From: an uncultured Bacteroidales bacterium
Lineage (GTDB): Bacteria; Bacteroidota; Bacteroidia; Bacteroidales; UBA932
Reading direction: 5' to 3'
DNA length: 33,150 nt
NCBI GenBank assembly: GCA_900320795.1
Contig: ONTQ01000035.1
Coordinates: 1-33,150 of the forward strand
Both the position numbers and the translations under genes were made by a program. This document shows, piece after piece, positions 7,926-15,180 of this stretch. The notes under the pieces are model-generated. The model had not been told where the DNA came from and ran no database searches. It worked only from the letters and a program-made list of their open reading frames with translations. The number at the start of each line of letters is the position of its first letter. The stretch's first letter is position 1.

Positions 7926-9139
7926 AGTTTCTCCATCATTTCATTCACGGCCGTCCGGGCCGATGCGACGGCTTCCACCACGGTCTTGGGACCCAGGATA
8001 AAATCTCCGGCCACCCAGACGTTGCCCATACCTTCCACCTGACCGCCTTCGGATGTAGCGGGCCAGCCCCACTCGTTCATGGCGGCCGGCGTTCCCTGAA
8101 ACAGGCCGAAGTCAGGCTTCTCGCTGATGGCGGTAAGAAGGGTATCACACGCCACGAAATGGTCGGTGCCTTCGATGATGCGTGTAACCACGCGGCCACC
8201 GTCCTCGGGCTGCACGTTCTCGCAGTCCCGGAACACCACGCCGCCTTCCTTCACCTCCACCGGAGCCTGGAACACGCGGAACTGCACGCCATCGGCCTTG
8301 GCTTCTTCCACTTCCAGCGGATTGGCAGGCATATTCTCGAAGGTCTTGCGGTAATACACCCAGGTTTCGGCCCCCTGGCGTACGGCCGTACGGCAGGCAT
8401 CCATGGCTACATTGCCGCCACCGATGACAATCACCTTCCTGCCCAGTTCGAAAGCCGAAGGATTCTTGAGGAAAGGAAGCGCCTGCACGGCCTTTTCTTC
8501 CCCGGGAATATGCAGGGTTGCAGGTTTTTCGGCTCCGGCGCCCACAAGGACAGCATCATAGGAGGCAGAAAGTTGCGCCAGGGTGACATCACGCCCCACC
8601 TCCGTGGAACCCTTGAAAGCGATGCCGGCCTTTTCGAACATGGCCTCAAAGGCGTCGCAGTACTTCTTGTCCAGGCGGAAGGCCGGAATGCCGTAGCGAA
8701 GCACGCCGCCCATCCGGGGATTGGCGTCAATGAGGGTGACATCGGCCCCGGCTTCATAGAGCCAGACAGCGGCGGCGATGCCCACCGGACCGGCCCCGAC
8801 AAGGGCGATACGCTTTCCCTCCAATTCCGTACTGCGGCGCTGAAGCTGATGCTTGAAAAGGTATTCCCCGGAAATCTCCTGCTCAATTTCGTACCAGCGC
8901 ACCGGGACCTGCTTCACATTGAGGACACAGTGGCCGTAGCAGAACTGTTTCCAGTCACAGACCAGGGATGTGACGGCACTCAGGGGGTTGTTCCGGAAGA
9001 GCATCGCTCCGGCTTCATCCAGTTTTCCCTGCCGATACAGGAGCATACACTCCGGGACAGGCGTATGGACCGGACAGCCCTGAAGGGCACATTTGGGCTT
9101 TTTGCACAACAAGCAACGCAGTGCTTCGTCATTCATCAT
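7922..9139 (-). CDS. GltD-like NAD(P)H-dependent flavoprotein oxidoreductase
   Basis: The 405-residue protein resembles the small subunit of glutamate synthase and related electron-transfer flavoproteins. The N-terminal cluster-binding region has C9, C12, C17 and C22-P23, then C61, C67 and C71. Two dinucleotide-binding motifs follow: VGAGPVG near 114-120 for FAD, and VIGGGNVAMD near 238-247 for NAD(P)H. The C-terminal motif WVAGDFILGP is typical of this fold. No large glutamate synthase subunit is nearby. It may instead pass electrons to another partner, as stand-alone GltD homologues such as NfnB/SudA types do. It overlaps recR and queC by 4 bases each, so expression is coupled. The partner and substrate cannot be told from sequence. 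Confidence 0.85.
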   Translation of the reverse strand: MMNDEALRCLLCKKPKCALQGCPVHTPVPECMLLYRQGKLDEAGAMLFRNNPLSAVTSLVCDWKQFCYGHCVLNVKQVPVRWYEIEQEISGEYLFKHQLQRRSTELEGKRIALVGAGPVGIAAAVWLYEAGADVTLIDANPRMGGVLRYGIPAFRLDKKYCDAFEAMFEKAGIAFKGSTEVGRDVTLAQLSASYDAVLVGAGAEKPATLHIPGEEKAVQALPFLKNPSAFELGRKVIVIGGGNVAMDACRTAVRQGAETWVYYRKTFENMPANPLEVEEAKADGVQFRVFQAPVEVKEGGVVFRDCENVQPEDGGRVVTRIIEGTDHFVACDTLLTAISEKPDFGLFQGTPAAMNEWGWPATSEGGQVEGMGNVWVAGDFILGPKTVVEAVASARTAVNEMMEKL

Positions 9140-9762
9140 GGTTTAAAAATTTGGCGGTTAGTAAGAGAACGGCCGAGGGTGAGGGAATCGGCATATTCCA
9201 AATCATCGCCGAAACCGAGTCCCCGGGCGAGGGAGGTAATCCGGATGCCGGACGCCTCAATTTGTCTGTAGATGTAGAAGGCCGTGGTTTCCCCTTCCAC
9301 ATCTCCGCTGAGAGCGAGGATCACCTCGGCCCCGGCAGGGTCTTCCAATCGGGTCACCCGCTCTGTCAATTCCTTGATACTAAGGTCCGAAGGACCGACA
9401 CCTGCAATGGGAGAAATGATCCCGCCCAAGACATGGTAAACTCCGTGGTACTGGCCGGTGGCCTCGATGCTCATCACGTCCCGCACGCTCTCCACCACGC
9501 AGATGGTGCGCTGGTCGCGGCTGCGGTCGCTGCAGATGGAGCAGATTTCCTCGTCTGAAATCATGCGGCAGCGCTTGCAGTAACAAACGTTATCCCGGAG
9601 ATCGTTGATGGCCGATGTGAAATGGTGGACATTCCCGGCCGGCTGCTTCAGGAGATGCAGAGCCAGGCGAAGGGCGCTTCTCCTTCCCACGCCCGGAAGG
9701 GAACTGATGGCCTCGACGGCCTCCGACAACAGTGCGGAAGGATAATTCTCTTTATACGGCAT
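9136..9762 (-). CDS. recR: Recombination mediator protein RecR
   Basis: RecR works with RecO, and RecF where present, to load RecA on single-stranded DNA at gaps. The 208-residue protein, close to the usual 200, has an N-terminal helix-hairpin-helix (ISSLPGVGRRSALRLALHLL, 19-38). A zinc finger follows with cysteines at 60, 62, 65, 74 and 77, then a Toprim domain starting at TICVVESVRDVM, with GVYHVLGG and the GEGT-like DVEGETTA. The ATG lies inside the end of the upstream kinase gene (11-base overlap). Its stop overlaps the next ATG by 4 bases. Confidence 0.97.
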   Translation of the reverse strand: MPYKENYPSALLSEAVEAISSLPGVGRRSALRLALHLLKQPAGNVHHFTSAINDLRDNVCYCKRCRMISDEEICSICSDRSRDQRTICVVESVRDVMSIEATGQYHGVYHVLGGIISPIAGVGPSDLSIKELTERVTRLEDPAGAEVILALSGDVEGETTAFYIYRQIEASGIRITSLARGLGFGDDLEYADSLTLGRSLTNRQIFKP

Positions 9763-10555
9763 GGTACTTCAGAAGGCCTTCCAGCGGAGAAGCCAGAATG
9801 GTTATGTTTTCGATATCGTATTCCCGGCCGATACGCGCCAGGATTTCCCGGCAGGCATAACCGAAGCCGCCCACCATCCCGACAGGGAGACAGTCGTAGC
9901 GACAGACGGTGCGTTCGAAAAAGGCTCGGAAGTTATTGTCAACCAGCTCCTTCACATACTCCTCACCCGCATAGTGCGAAAGAAGGAACGGTGCGAATCC
10001 ACCCAGGTAACGGGCCGGAGCCGCCGCGCCATAAACGTTCTTGACCAGGGTGGGATAGTCTGCCTTGAACGCCTGGCTGAACGCAGCGGACAAACGCTCC
10101 GGTACAAAACCCTTGATATAATCGGTAATGAAAAGGCGGCCCAGCACAGAAGCGGAGCCTTCATCTCCAAGGATGAAGCCGCCGCAATCGATCTTGCGGG
10201 TGATTCCCTGCCCGTCGTACTGACAGGTATTGGCGCCGGTTCCCACGATGGCAGCGATGCCGGCATCCCGGCCGCATACGGCACGGGCGGCCCCCAGCAT
10301 ATCGGAAGCGTATTCAATGGTGGCGCCGGGGAACCATCGGCCCAGGTCCACGGGCGGTTCTCCCACGAGACCGGCGGCGTAGAAATGGACACGGGTGATG
10401 CCGGGACCCAGTTTTTCCGCCGCATCCTTCAGGATGGCATCCAACTGTTCCGACGGCGTATGGGCCAGGTTGAAGCCGGGCGTACGGACGGATTTCCCGC
10501 CCGCAATCACCCAGTCCGCCTTGGTGGCGCCGCAATCTACGATGAGCCTTTTCAC
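9752..10555 (-). CDS. BadF/N-acetylglucosamine-kinase-type ATPase
   Basis: The 267-residue protein belongs to the ASKHA sugar-kinase/actin fold. It has the phosphate-1 motif (DCGATKADW near residues 7-15), IVGTGANTC in the middle, the GDEGSA signature of the BadF/NAGK group, and a C-terminal adenosine motif (VGMVGGFGY). Relatives phosphorylate N-acetylglucosamine or drive benzoyl-CoA reductase activation. Without an iron-sulphur motif, a small-molecule kinase is more likely. The start is the GTG at 10553-10555, which shares the GTGA junction with the pnuC stop. That coupling hints that it might phosphorylate a compound entering through PnuC, but this is inference; amino-sugar recycling is the default expectation. 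Confidence 0.82.
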   Translation of the reverse strand: MKRLIVDCGATKADWVIAGGKSVRTPGFNLAHTPSEQLDAILKDAAEKLGPGITRVHFYAAGLVGEPPVDLGRWFPGATIEYASDMLGAARAVCGRDAGIAAIVGTGANTCQYDGQGITRKIDCGGFILGDEGSASVLGRLFITDYIKGFVPERLSAAFSQAFKADYPTLVKNVYGAAAPARYLGGFAPFLLSHYAGEEYVKELVDNNFRAFFERTVCRYDCLPVGMVGGFGYACREILARIGREYDIENITILASPLEGLLKYHAV

Positions 10556-11142
10556 GCTTGCGAAGTTACGTATTTTCCGTGCCTTTTCCAATGGAAGTAG
10601 CCGTAAATGGCCGAGCCCACATAAAGCGTGTACAACAGGGCCATCCAATACTGTCCGGTGCTGATGCAGAGGGCGGTGGAAAGAATATCGGCCACAATCC
10701 AGAGCATCCATTGCTGAAGATAACTCTGGGCCAGCCACCAGGTGCCGATGACGCTGAGCATGGTGGCCATGCCGTCCAGCACAGGAGCGGAGTCTCCGGT
10801 GGCGCGAAGAAGGCCGATGAGGGCCAGGGACCCCAGCAGGAAAAGTACTGTGCTCCAGACCGCAACGCCAGCCGGGATGAGCCGGAGGTGGATTTCCCCT
10901 TCGGTCACCTGCTGCGCATCCTTCTTCCAGCGGATGAAGCCCAGGACGGACACTGCCACATAGTAGATATTCAGTCCCATGGATGCCCAGACATGCTGCA
11001 CCCCGAAACTGAAGGCGCAGGCAGCCCCTGTAAGGATGCCCAGCACCCACATGGCGTTCTTCTGCAGGATTTCCAGCACCACATAAGCGATGCCGGTCAC
11101 CATGGCGAAAATCTCTATGGCTTGTATCCAATCCATCGTCAT
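10552..11142 (-). CDS. pnuC: PnuC-family vitamin transporter (nicotinamide riboside type)
   Basis: This is a 196-residue integral membrane protein with about seven hydrophobic helices and little else. Family motifs are visible: NIYYVAVSVLGFIRWKK in the first half, and in the second half WWLAQSYLQQWMLWIV and ALLYTLYVGSAIYGYFHWK. PnuC proteins move nicotinamide riboside by facilitated diffusion and depend on a kinase to trap it; relatives carry thiamine or riboflavin. The substrate here cannot be fixed by eye. Two ATGs are possible (11142 and 11136). It follows the FKBP gene by 21 bases and overlaps the kinase start by 4. Confidence 0.88.
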   Translation of the reverse strand: MTMDWIQAIEIFAMVTGIAYVVLEILQKNAMWVLGILTGAACAFSFGVQHVWASMGLNIYYVAVSVLGFIRWKKDAQQVTEGEIHLRLIPAGVAVWSTVLFLLGSLALIGLLRATGDSAPVLDGMATMLSVIGTWWLAQSYLQQWMLWIVADILSTALCISTGQYWMALLYTLYVGSAIYGYFHWKRHGKYVTSQA

Positions 11143-11163
11143 ACCCGCCCAACAGGGTATCTC

Positions 11164-11766
11164 CTACCTTACCTCTATCAGTTCCACCACAAATTTGAGG
11201 GCGCTGCACGGAGGAATGCCGCGGGTGCCGGTTTCGCCGTAGGCCAGGTGGTAGGGCAGGTATAGTTCGTACTTGGCGCCTTCGCTCATGAGTTGCAGGC
11301 CTTCCGTCCATCCTTTGATCACCTGATTGAGGCCGAATTCGATGGGCTCTCCCCTCTTGTAGGAGCTGTCGAACACCTGGCCGTCGGGGAAAGTCCCCTC
11401 ATAATGGCAATATACCTTGTCCGTCGCTTTGGGTTTACGGCCGGTACCTTCCTTGATGACCTTGTACATGAGGCCGCTGCCGGTGGCTTTCACAGCAGGG
11501 TCCTTGGCCATCTGGGCCAGGAACTTCTCCCCTTCTTCCTTGGCGGCGGCACCGGCTGCAGCGGCCCGCTCGGACGTTTCCTCTTCCAGTTCCTTATAGA
11601 AGGCTTCCAGGGCTTCACCAGCCTCTTCCAGGCTGATGGCGGGCTGGGCGCCGGTGAGCATAGCCTTGAGGCCGGCCACGAAATCATCTACGTTGGAGAT
11701 TCTGATCCCCTGCTGATAAAAGCTGGAGGCAACACTCATTCCGAATGCGTAAGATTTTTTATCCAT
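11164..11766 (-). CDS. FKBP-type peptidyl-prolyl cis-trans isomerase
   Basis: The 200-residue protein has an N-terminal FKBP_N dimerisation domain (about residues 1-75, starting SYAFGMSVASSF) and a charged Ala/Glu-rich helix near 75-95. A C-terminal FKBP catalytic domain follows (VYCHYEGTFPDGQVFDSSY, QVIKGWTEGLQLMSEG, ending LKFVVELIEVR). This is the FklB/FkpA architecture. No signal peptide is present, so it should act in the cytoplasm on proline-limited folding. The enzyme is 15 bases downstream of the flavoprotein gene and 21 bases upstream of pnuC, inside the same minus-strand run. Confidence 0.93.
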   Translation of the reverse strand: MDKKSYAFGMSVASSFYQQGIRISNVDDFVAGLKAMLTGAQPAISLEEAGEALEAFYKELEEETSERAAAAGAAAKEEGEKFLAQMAKDPAVKATGSGLMYKVIKEGTGRKPKATDKVYCHYEGTFPDGQVFDSSYKRGEPIEFGLNQVIKGWTEGLQLMSEGAKYELYLPYHLAYGETGTRGIPPCSALKFVVELIEVR

Positions 11767-11781
11767 AATATATTCTAAAGA

Positions 11782-13266
11782 TTATTCATTCAAGGCTTTC
11801 GCCGCACTCTCGCCGGCCATATAGCCCGTGCAGAAGGCCAGTTGCAGATTGTATCCGCCCGTATCGGCATCCATATCCAGTACCTCGCCGGCCCAATAGA
11901 GGCCGGGCTGTTTCTTGGATTCCAGGGTCTTGGCAACCACCTCCGTGGTATTGATGCCGCCGGCTGTAACTACGCAGCGCTCGAATCCCACAAAACCGGC
12001 AATCTCCATGCGCCAGTCCTTCAACAAGGCGGCCAGGGTATCCACGCTCACCTTGGGGTTGGTCTTGAGGAAAGCCAGCGTGAGGTTCCAGGGAATGAGT
12101 TTTCCCAGCATGATGCGGAAAAGCCGCTGGAAACTCTGTCCTTCAGAGCGTTCGTCATGGATGACTTCCTCCCACTTGGCGTGGACGTCCGCATCCAGTT
12201 TTTCCAGTTCCACGGCAGGTTTCAGGTCCAGGCTCACGGAAACTTTCTGACCCTCAATCATGGCTTTCACCGCCTTTCGGCTCACCATGAACCCCAGCGG
12301 GCCTTCCAGGCCGCCGTCGGTGAACTCGATGTCTCCGAATTCCTGCTGCACGGCCGTTCCGTTCACGCTGAGGGTAAGTTGCACGTTCTCCAGGTTGTTG
12401 CCGTTGAAGAGTTCTCCCAGATCGCTGAGCGGTGTGATGCGTTCGATATGCTTTTCGAAGGTAGGATACCAATTGGGCAGCGGGGCAATCTTGCGCTCTT
12501 TGGCCTTTCCATACACGGTACGGCCGCGGAAGGCCTGTTTGATTTCCCCGGCCAGGGAGCCTTTCTCTTTGTAGCCAACCGGGACGAGGGCGGTCATGCT
12601 GTGGCCCAGCTCCTCACCCCCCATATATCCGTCTCCAGTGGAGCCGGTACCGGGATAGGACAGGCCGCCGGTCGCAATGATCAGTTTCCGGCAGGTGTAT
12701 TCCACTGGTTCGATAGTGAGTTCCTCCCGGGTGGGGACGGGTTTGCCGGGCCTAAGTTTCCGGGGATCATCCACCCGGATGCGCACCTGCTTGCGACTGG
12801 TCTGAACACAGTCCAGCGAGAACCCGCGGGGGGTGGTGTCAACGGTTTTCACTTCGCAGTCCGTCACCACTTTCACGCCGGAAAGGGTGCAGGCCCGCAG
12901 GAGCGTATCCACCACGTCTCCGGCCATATGAGAGGCCGGGAAAGCGCGGTCTCCCCGCTCCACGACACTCTGAAGACCATATTCCTTCAGGAGGTCCATC
13001 ATGCCCTGCGGCGTGAGATTGTGCCACGAAGGACTCACAAAATTGACATCGGTCCGAATATGGGAAGAGAAATCCTGCCAGTCCTTTACATTGGTGAAAT
13101 TACAGCGGCCTTTTCCCGTAATCATGACTTTACGGCCCGCCTTGGGCATTTTCTCCAGGACGGTCACCGTCCCGCCTTTTTCACTTTCTGCCAACACTTT
13201 TGCGGCACCGATGGCCGCCACGAGCCCTGCAGCTCCTCCTCCGATTACAATGATGTCCGAACGCAT
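11782..13266 (-). CDS. BaiN/HI0933-family FAD-dependent oxidoreductase
   Basis: The 494-residue flavoprotein begins with the FAD-binding motif IVIGGGAAGLVAA. It carries the family markers ITGKGRCNFTN (about 50-60), ATGGLSYPGTGSTGDGY and the C-terminal GLYWAGEVLDMDADTGGYNLQLAF. Members are annotated as BaiN-like or RdsA-like NAD(P)/FAD oxidoreductases, and their substrates are mostly unknown. It is roughly 80 residues longer than the usual 400-420. The extra length seems to lie in a loop before ATGGLSYPG (near 155-195) and in the middle domain. It is the first gene of the seven-gene minus-strand run and has a promoter match just upstream. Confidence 0.88.
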   Translation of the reverse strand: MRSDIIVIGGGAAGLVAAIGAAKVLAESEKGGTVTVLEKMPKAGRKVMITGKGRCNFTNVKDWQDFSSHIRTDVNFVSPSWHNLTPQGMMDLLKEYGLQSVVERGDRAFPASHMAGDVVDTLLRACTLSGVKVVTDCEVKTVDTTPRGFSLDCVQTSRKQVRIRVDDPRKLRPGKPVPTREELTIEPVEYTCRKLIIATGGLSYPGTGSTGDGYMGGEELGHSMTALVPVGYKEKGSLAGEIKQAFRGRTVYGKAKERKIAPLPNWYPTFEKHIERITPLSDLGELFNGNNLENVQLTLSVNGTAVQQEFGDIEFTDGGLEGPLGFMVSRKAVKAMIEGQKVSVSLDLKPAVELEKLDADVHAKWEEVIHDERSEGQSFQRLFRIMLGKLIPWNLTLAFLKTNPKVSVDTLAALLKDWRMEIAGFVGFERCVVTAGGINTTEVVAKTLESKKQPGLYWAGEVLDMDADTGGYNLQLAFCTGYMAGESAAKALNE

Positions 13267-13279
13267 AGATTTTAATTTG

Positions 13280-13311
13280 TTTGCAAAAATACAAAAAATC
13301 CTTTATATTTG
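13280..13311 (+). promoter_or_regulatory. tRNA-Thr promoter
   Basis: TTTG at 13280-13283 and TATATTTG at 13304-13311 are both perfect matches to the Bacteroidetes -33 and -7 elements, with the expected 20-base spacing. The tRNA begins 28 bases after the -7 box, leaving a 5' leader of about 20 bases for RNase P to remove. Confidence 0.78.
13284..13291 (-). promoter_or_regulatory. -7 box for the seven-gene minus-strand cluster
   Basis: On the minus strand, TATTTTTG (13291-13284) matches the -7 consensus and lies 17 bases before the flavoprotein ATG, leaving a leader of about 10 bases. No clear TTTG stands at the -33 distance. The box directly abuts the -33 element of the tRNA promoter on the other strand, so the two promoters may compete. 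Confidence 0.5.
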
Positions 13312-13338
13312 CAGTCCCGATTCACCACAATCGGACAG

Positions 13339-13411
13339 GCCACTTTAGCTCAGTCGGTAGAGCAGCGCATTCGTAACGCGCAGGTCGTCAGTTCGAGCCT
13401 GATGAGTGGCT
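13339..13411 (+). tRNA. tRNA-Thr (anticodon CGT)
   Basis: The 73-base gene folds as a full cloverleaf. The acceptor is GCCACTT/GAGTGGC with one G-T pair. The D-arm is GCTC/GAGC and the T-arm GTCAG/CTGAT with loop TTCGAGC. The anticodon loop is TTCGTAA, reading ACG codons. The last base pair of the anticodon stem is an A-C mismatch. The discriminator is T. The CCA end is not encoded; the genome continues CAC. The gene is followed directly by a strong terminator that includes its last six bases. Confidence 0.95.
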
Positions 13412-13457
13412 CACAAAAAAGGCTTCCGGAAAACCGGAAGCCTTTTTTGTGAGCCAC
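13406..13457 (+). terminator. Terminator whose stem includes the tRNA-Thr 3' end
   Basis: Two perfectly complementary 24-base arms (13406-13429 and 13434-13457) enclose an AAAA loop. The inner part, GGCTTCCGG/CCGGAAGCC followed by six T (13443-13448), is a textbook intrinsic terminator. The complementarity continues past the T-tract and takes in the last six bases of the mature tRNA (GTGGCT, 13406-13411). Confidence 0.88.
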
Positions 13458-13565
13458 AGGCGCCAACGTTACCCCTCCCCAACCCCTCCCTCAGGGAGGG
13501 GCTTCAGTCGGCCTTCGGCCTCCGATCAGATGGTTCCGGAAGCCTTTTTTGTGAGCCACAGGTGC
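13434..13565 (+). repeat. Duplicated terminator arm flanking a GC-rich hairpin segment
   Basis: A 30-base sequence at 13434-13463 recurs at 13536-13565 with a single mismatch (C at 13461, T at 13563). It contains the second terminator arm with its T-tract and GTGAGCCACAGG. The repeat interval is 102 bases. Between the copies lie two inverted repeats: CCCCTCCC/GGGAGGGG (13483-13490 and 13494-13501) and GGCC-TTC-GGCC (13510-13520). The second copy lacks its own matching left arm but can still form the TTCCGGAA palindrome at 13534-13541. It looks like a small duplication or a miniature repeat inserted behind the tRNA. No coding sequence is credible here. Confidence 0.75.
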
Positions 13566-13594
13566 GCAGAATCGCCGTACGAGAAATAATTTTG

Positions 13595-13602
13595 TATCTT
13601 TG
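13595..13602 (+). promoter_or_regulatory. -7 box for queD-queE
   Basis: TATCTTTG matches the -7 consensus exactly and sits 19 bases before the queD ATG, giving a leader of about 12 bases. The -33 position has no clear TTTG. No preQ1 riboswitch is visible, and the leader would be too short to hold one. Confidence 0.6.
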
Positions 13603-13621
13603 CAGAAATTTGAGACAAACT

Positions 13622-13951
13622 ATGTATTACGTCTGCAAACGACTGGAGATTTCATCGGCCCATGCTCTGCATCTTTCGTATGAGAGCAAATGCGAGGATC
13701 TGCACGGTCATAACTGGATTGTAAAAGTGTACTGCAAGAGCGAGACGCTCAACGAGGACGGCATGGTGACGGACTTCACCCACATCAAGCGGGACATCTG
13801 CGGCGTGCTGGACCACAAGAACCTCAATGAGGTGCTGCCCTTCAATCCCACGGCGGAGAACATCGCCCGCTGGATCTGCGACCATGTGGAGAACGCCTAC
13901 AAGGTGGAAGTGTGGGAAAGCGAGAATAACATGGCCGCATATGAACGGTAA
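13622..13951 (+). CDS. queD: 6-carboxy-5,6,7,8-tetrahydropterin synthase
   Basis: QueD turns dihydroneopterin triphosphate into 6-carboxytetrahydropterin, an early step of the preQ0/queuosine pathway. The 109-residue protein has zinc ligands H14, H28 and H30 (HGH), the catalytic cysteine C24, and the D64-H65 pair in LDHKNLN. The substrate-binding PTAEN and the final WES motif are also present. It is slightly shorter than the usual 115-120 residues but has every key residue. The ATG at 13622 follows the promoter box; upstream in-frame codons fall in the repeat region. Its last 11 bases overlap queE. Confidence 0.95.
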   Translation: MYYVCKRLEISSAHALHLSYESKCEDLHGHNWIVKVYCKSETLNEDGMVTDFTHIKRDICGVLDHKNLNEVLPFNPTAENIARWICDHVENAYKVEVWESENNMAAYER

Positions 13952-14549
13952 GTACCGGGTCAACGAGATTTTCTACAGTCTTCAGGGCGAGGGTTTCTGG
14001 ACAGGAGCTCCCATGGTTTTTGTGCGCATGAGCGGCTGCAACCTGCAGTGCTCTTTCTGCGACACGGACCATCGGCCTTATACGGAGATGAGCGCGCAGG
14101 AAATCCTGCAGGAGGTGCAGCAGTACCGCTGTCCGCGCATCTGCCTCACCGGCGGAGAGCCGATGCTGCAACTGGACGATGAGTTTCTGGATACGTTCAG
14201 CACCTTCATCGTACACATGGAAACCAACGGGACCGTCAACAAGCCGGCAGTCAATCGGGTTCAATGGGTTACGCTGAGTCCAAAGAATCATCTTCCCGAC
14301 TATTCGGGCCGGGGAAAGGTGAACATTACCGAGGCCGATGAGATAAAAATCGTCTATGACGGCAGCCTCACGGCCGAACAAATCTGCGCCTGGGAAGGCT
14401 TTCCAGCCAGCCATCTGTTCCTTCAACCCTGCGATGTGCCGGACCTCGCAAAACGGCAGCAACTTCTGGAAGAAACCATTACCTTCGTGAAACAGCATCC
14501 CCTCTGGCGCCTCTCCCTACAAACCCATAAACTGCTGAATATCCGCTAG
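13941..14549 (+). CDS. queE: 7-carboxy-7-deazaguanine synthase (radical SAM)
   Basis: QueE rearranges 6-carboxytetrahydropterin to 7-carboxy-7-deazaguanine with SAM and Mg2+. The 202-residue protein opens with NEIFYSLQGEGFWTGAP, a family hallmark. The cluster cysteines are at 33, 37 and 40 (CNLQCSFC, standard CX3CX2C spacing), followed by DTDH and ICLTGGEPMLQ. The start is the ATG at 13941 inside the queD end. Further upstream codons in this frame are only queD read out of frame. A strong stem-loop follows 43 bases after the stop. Confidence 0.96.
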   Translation: MNGKYRVNEIFYSLQGEGFWTGAPMVFVRMSGCNLQCSFCDTDHRPYTEMSAQEILQEVQQYRCPRICLTGGEPMLQLDDEFLDTFSTFIVHMETNGTVNKPAVNRVQWVTLSPKNHLPDYSGRGKVNITEADEIKIVYDGSLTAEQICAWEGFPASHLFLQPCDVPDLAKRQQLLEETITFVKQHPLWRLSLQTHKLLNIR

Positions 14550-14592
14550 ATTCCGCGTGACATCCAACTAGTTGATTATCAATAATTTCCAC

Positions 14593-14625
14593 ATATTCCT
14601 CGTTCAATTTTCGAACGAGGAATAT
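14593..14625. terminator. Bidirectional stem-loop between queE and ybaK
   Basis: Two perfect 13-base arms (ATATTCCTCGTTC at 14593-14605, GAACGAGGAATAT at 14613-14625) enclose a 7-base loop between convergent genes. The flanks are AT-rich but have no long T-tract, so a shared terminator is likely rather than certain. A separate 10-base palindrome, CAACTAGTTG, lies at 14565-14574. Confidence 0.65.
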
Positions 14626-14668
14626 TATATAATTCACTCAGCAACAGCAATTTATCCGCCACGGATAA

Positions 14669-15139
14669 TTACAAGGGATAGATGCCGGCACCGACAAAGC
14701 CGATCAGCGCCTGAGGCTCGATACAGATCTGCAGGCCGCGAACACCGGCGCTCACGTAAATGCTGTCATACAGCAGGGCACTCTCGTGAATGAATGTCGG
14801 GAAAGGCTTTTTCATGCCGATGGGGCTGCATCCGCCCCGGATATAGCCGGTGAGCGGCAGCAGCTCCTTCACATGAATCATGGCACAGTTCTTATTGCCG
14901 GAGATGCGCGCCGCCACCTTGAGGTCCACCTCCATGGAACCGGGGACTACACAGACAAACAGCCCCGTGCGGTCTCCCCGGAGCACCAGGGTTTTGAACA
15001 CCCGGTCCAGGTCTTCTCCCAGCTGTTCGGCCACATGGGAGGCCTCCAGATGGTCCTCGTCCACTTCATAGGGAACCAGTGTGTAAGAAATGCCGGCGGC
15101 GTCCAGGAGCCGGGCTGCGTTTGTTTTCTGTAAAGCCAT
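14669..15139 (-). CDS. ybaK: YbaK-type Cys-tRNA(Pro) deacylase
   Basis: YbaK-family proteins hydrolyse mischarged Cys-tRNA(Pro) and so guard translation accuracy in trans. The 156-residue protein has the family's compact alpha/beta editing domain. It shows RVFKTLVLRGDR, the conserved VVPGSMEVDLKVAA segment and the glycine-rich GYIRGGCSPIGMKK loop around the active site, ending in LQICIEPQALI. Length is normal. It is a single gene, convergent with queE and divergent from recQ, with a -7 box only a few bases before the start codon. Confidence 0.93.
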   Translation of the reverse strand: MALQKTNAARLLDAAGISYTLVPYEVDEDHLEASHVAEQLGEDLDRVFKTLVLRGDRTGLFVCVVPGSMEVDLKVAARISGNKNCAMIHVKELLPLTGYIRGGCSPIGMKKPFPTFIHESALLYDSIYVSAGVRGLQICIEPQALIGFVGAGIYPL

Positions 15140-15143
15140 GATA

Positions 15144-15151
15144 CAAAAATA
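15144..15151 (-). promoter_or_regulatory. -7 box directly before ybaK
   Basis: On the minus strand, TATTTTTG (15151-15144) matches the -7 consensus and ends 4 bases before the ybaK ATG at 15139. With the usual 5-7 base distance to the start site, the mRNA would have almost no leader. Confidence 0.5.
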
Positions 15152-15180
15152 CGGAAATAATTGCTATCTTCGTAATTTAG

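Noticed and set aside
11842-13275. A 477-codon plus-strand frame opposite the BaiN-like gene
   Set aside because: It is a shadow of a GC-rich gene and would run across the promoter region upstream of the tRNA.
13339-13565. Integration (att) site of a mobile element at tRNA-Thr
   Set aside because: The repeated sequence is the complement of the tRNA end plus the terminator, not a direct copy of the tRNA 3' end. No integrase or cargo genes lie nearby.
13560-13621. preQ1 riboswitch before queD
   Set aside because: The leader after the -7 box is only about 12 bases, and no fitting pseudoknot sequence was seen.
13406-13621. N-terminal extension of QueD through the repeat region
   Set aside because: The frame is open by chance. 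QueD homology begins at the ATG at 13622, and the extension encodes terminator and repeat sequence.
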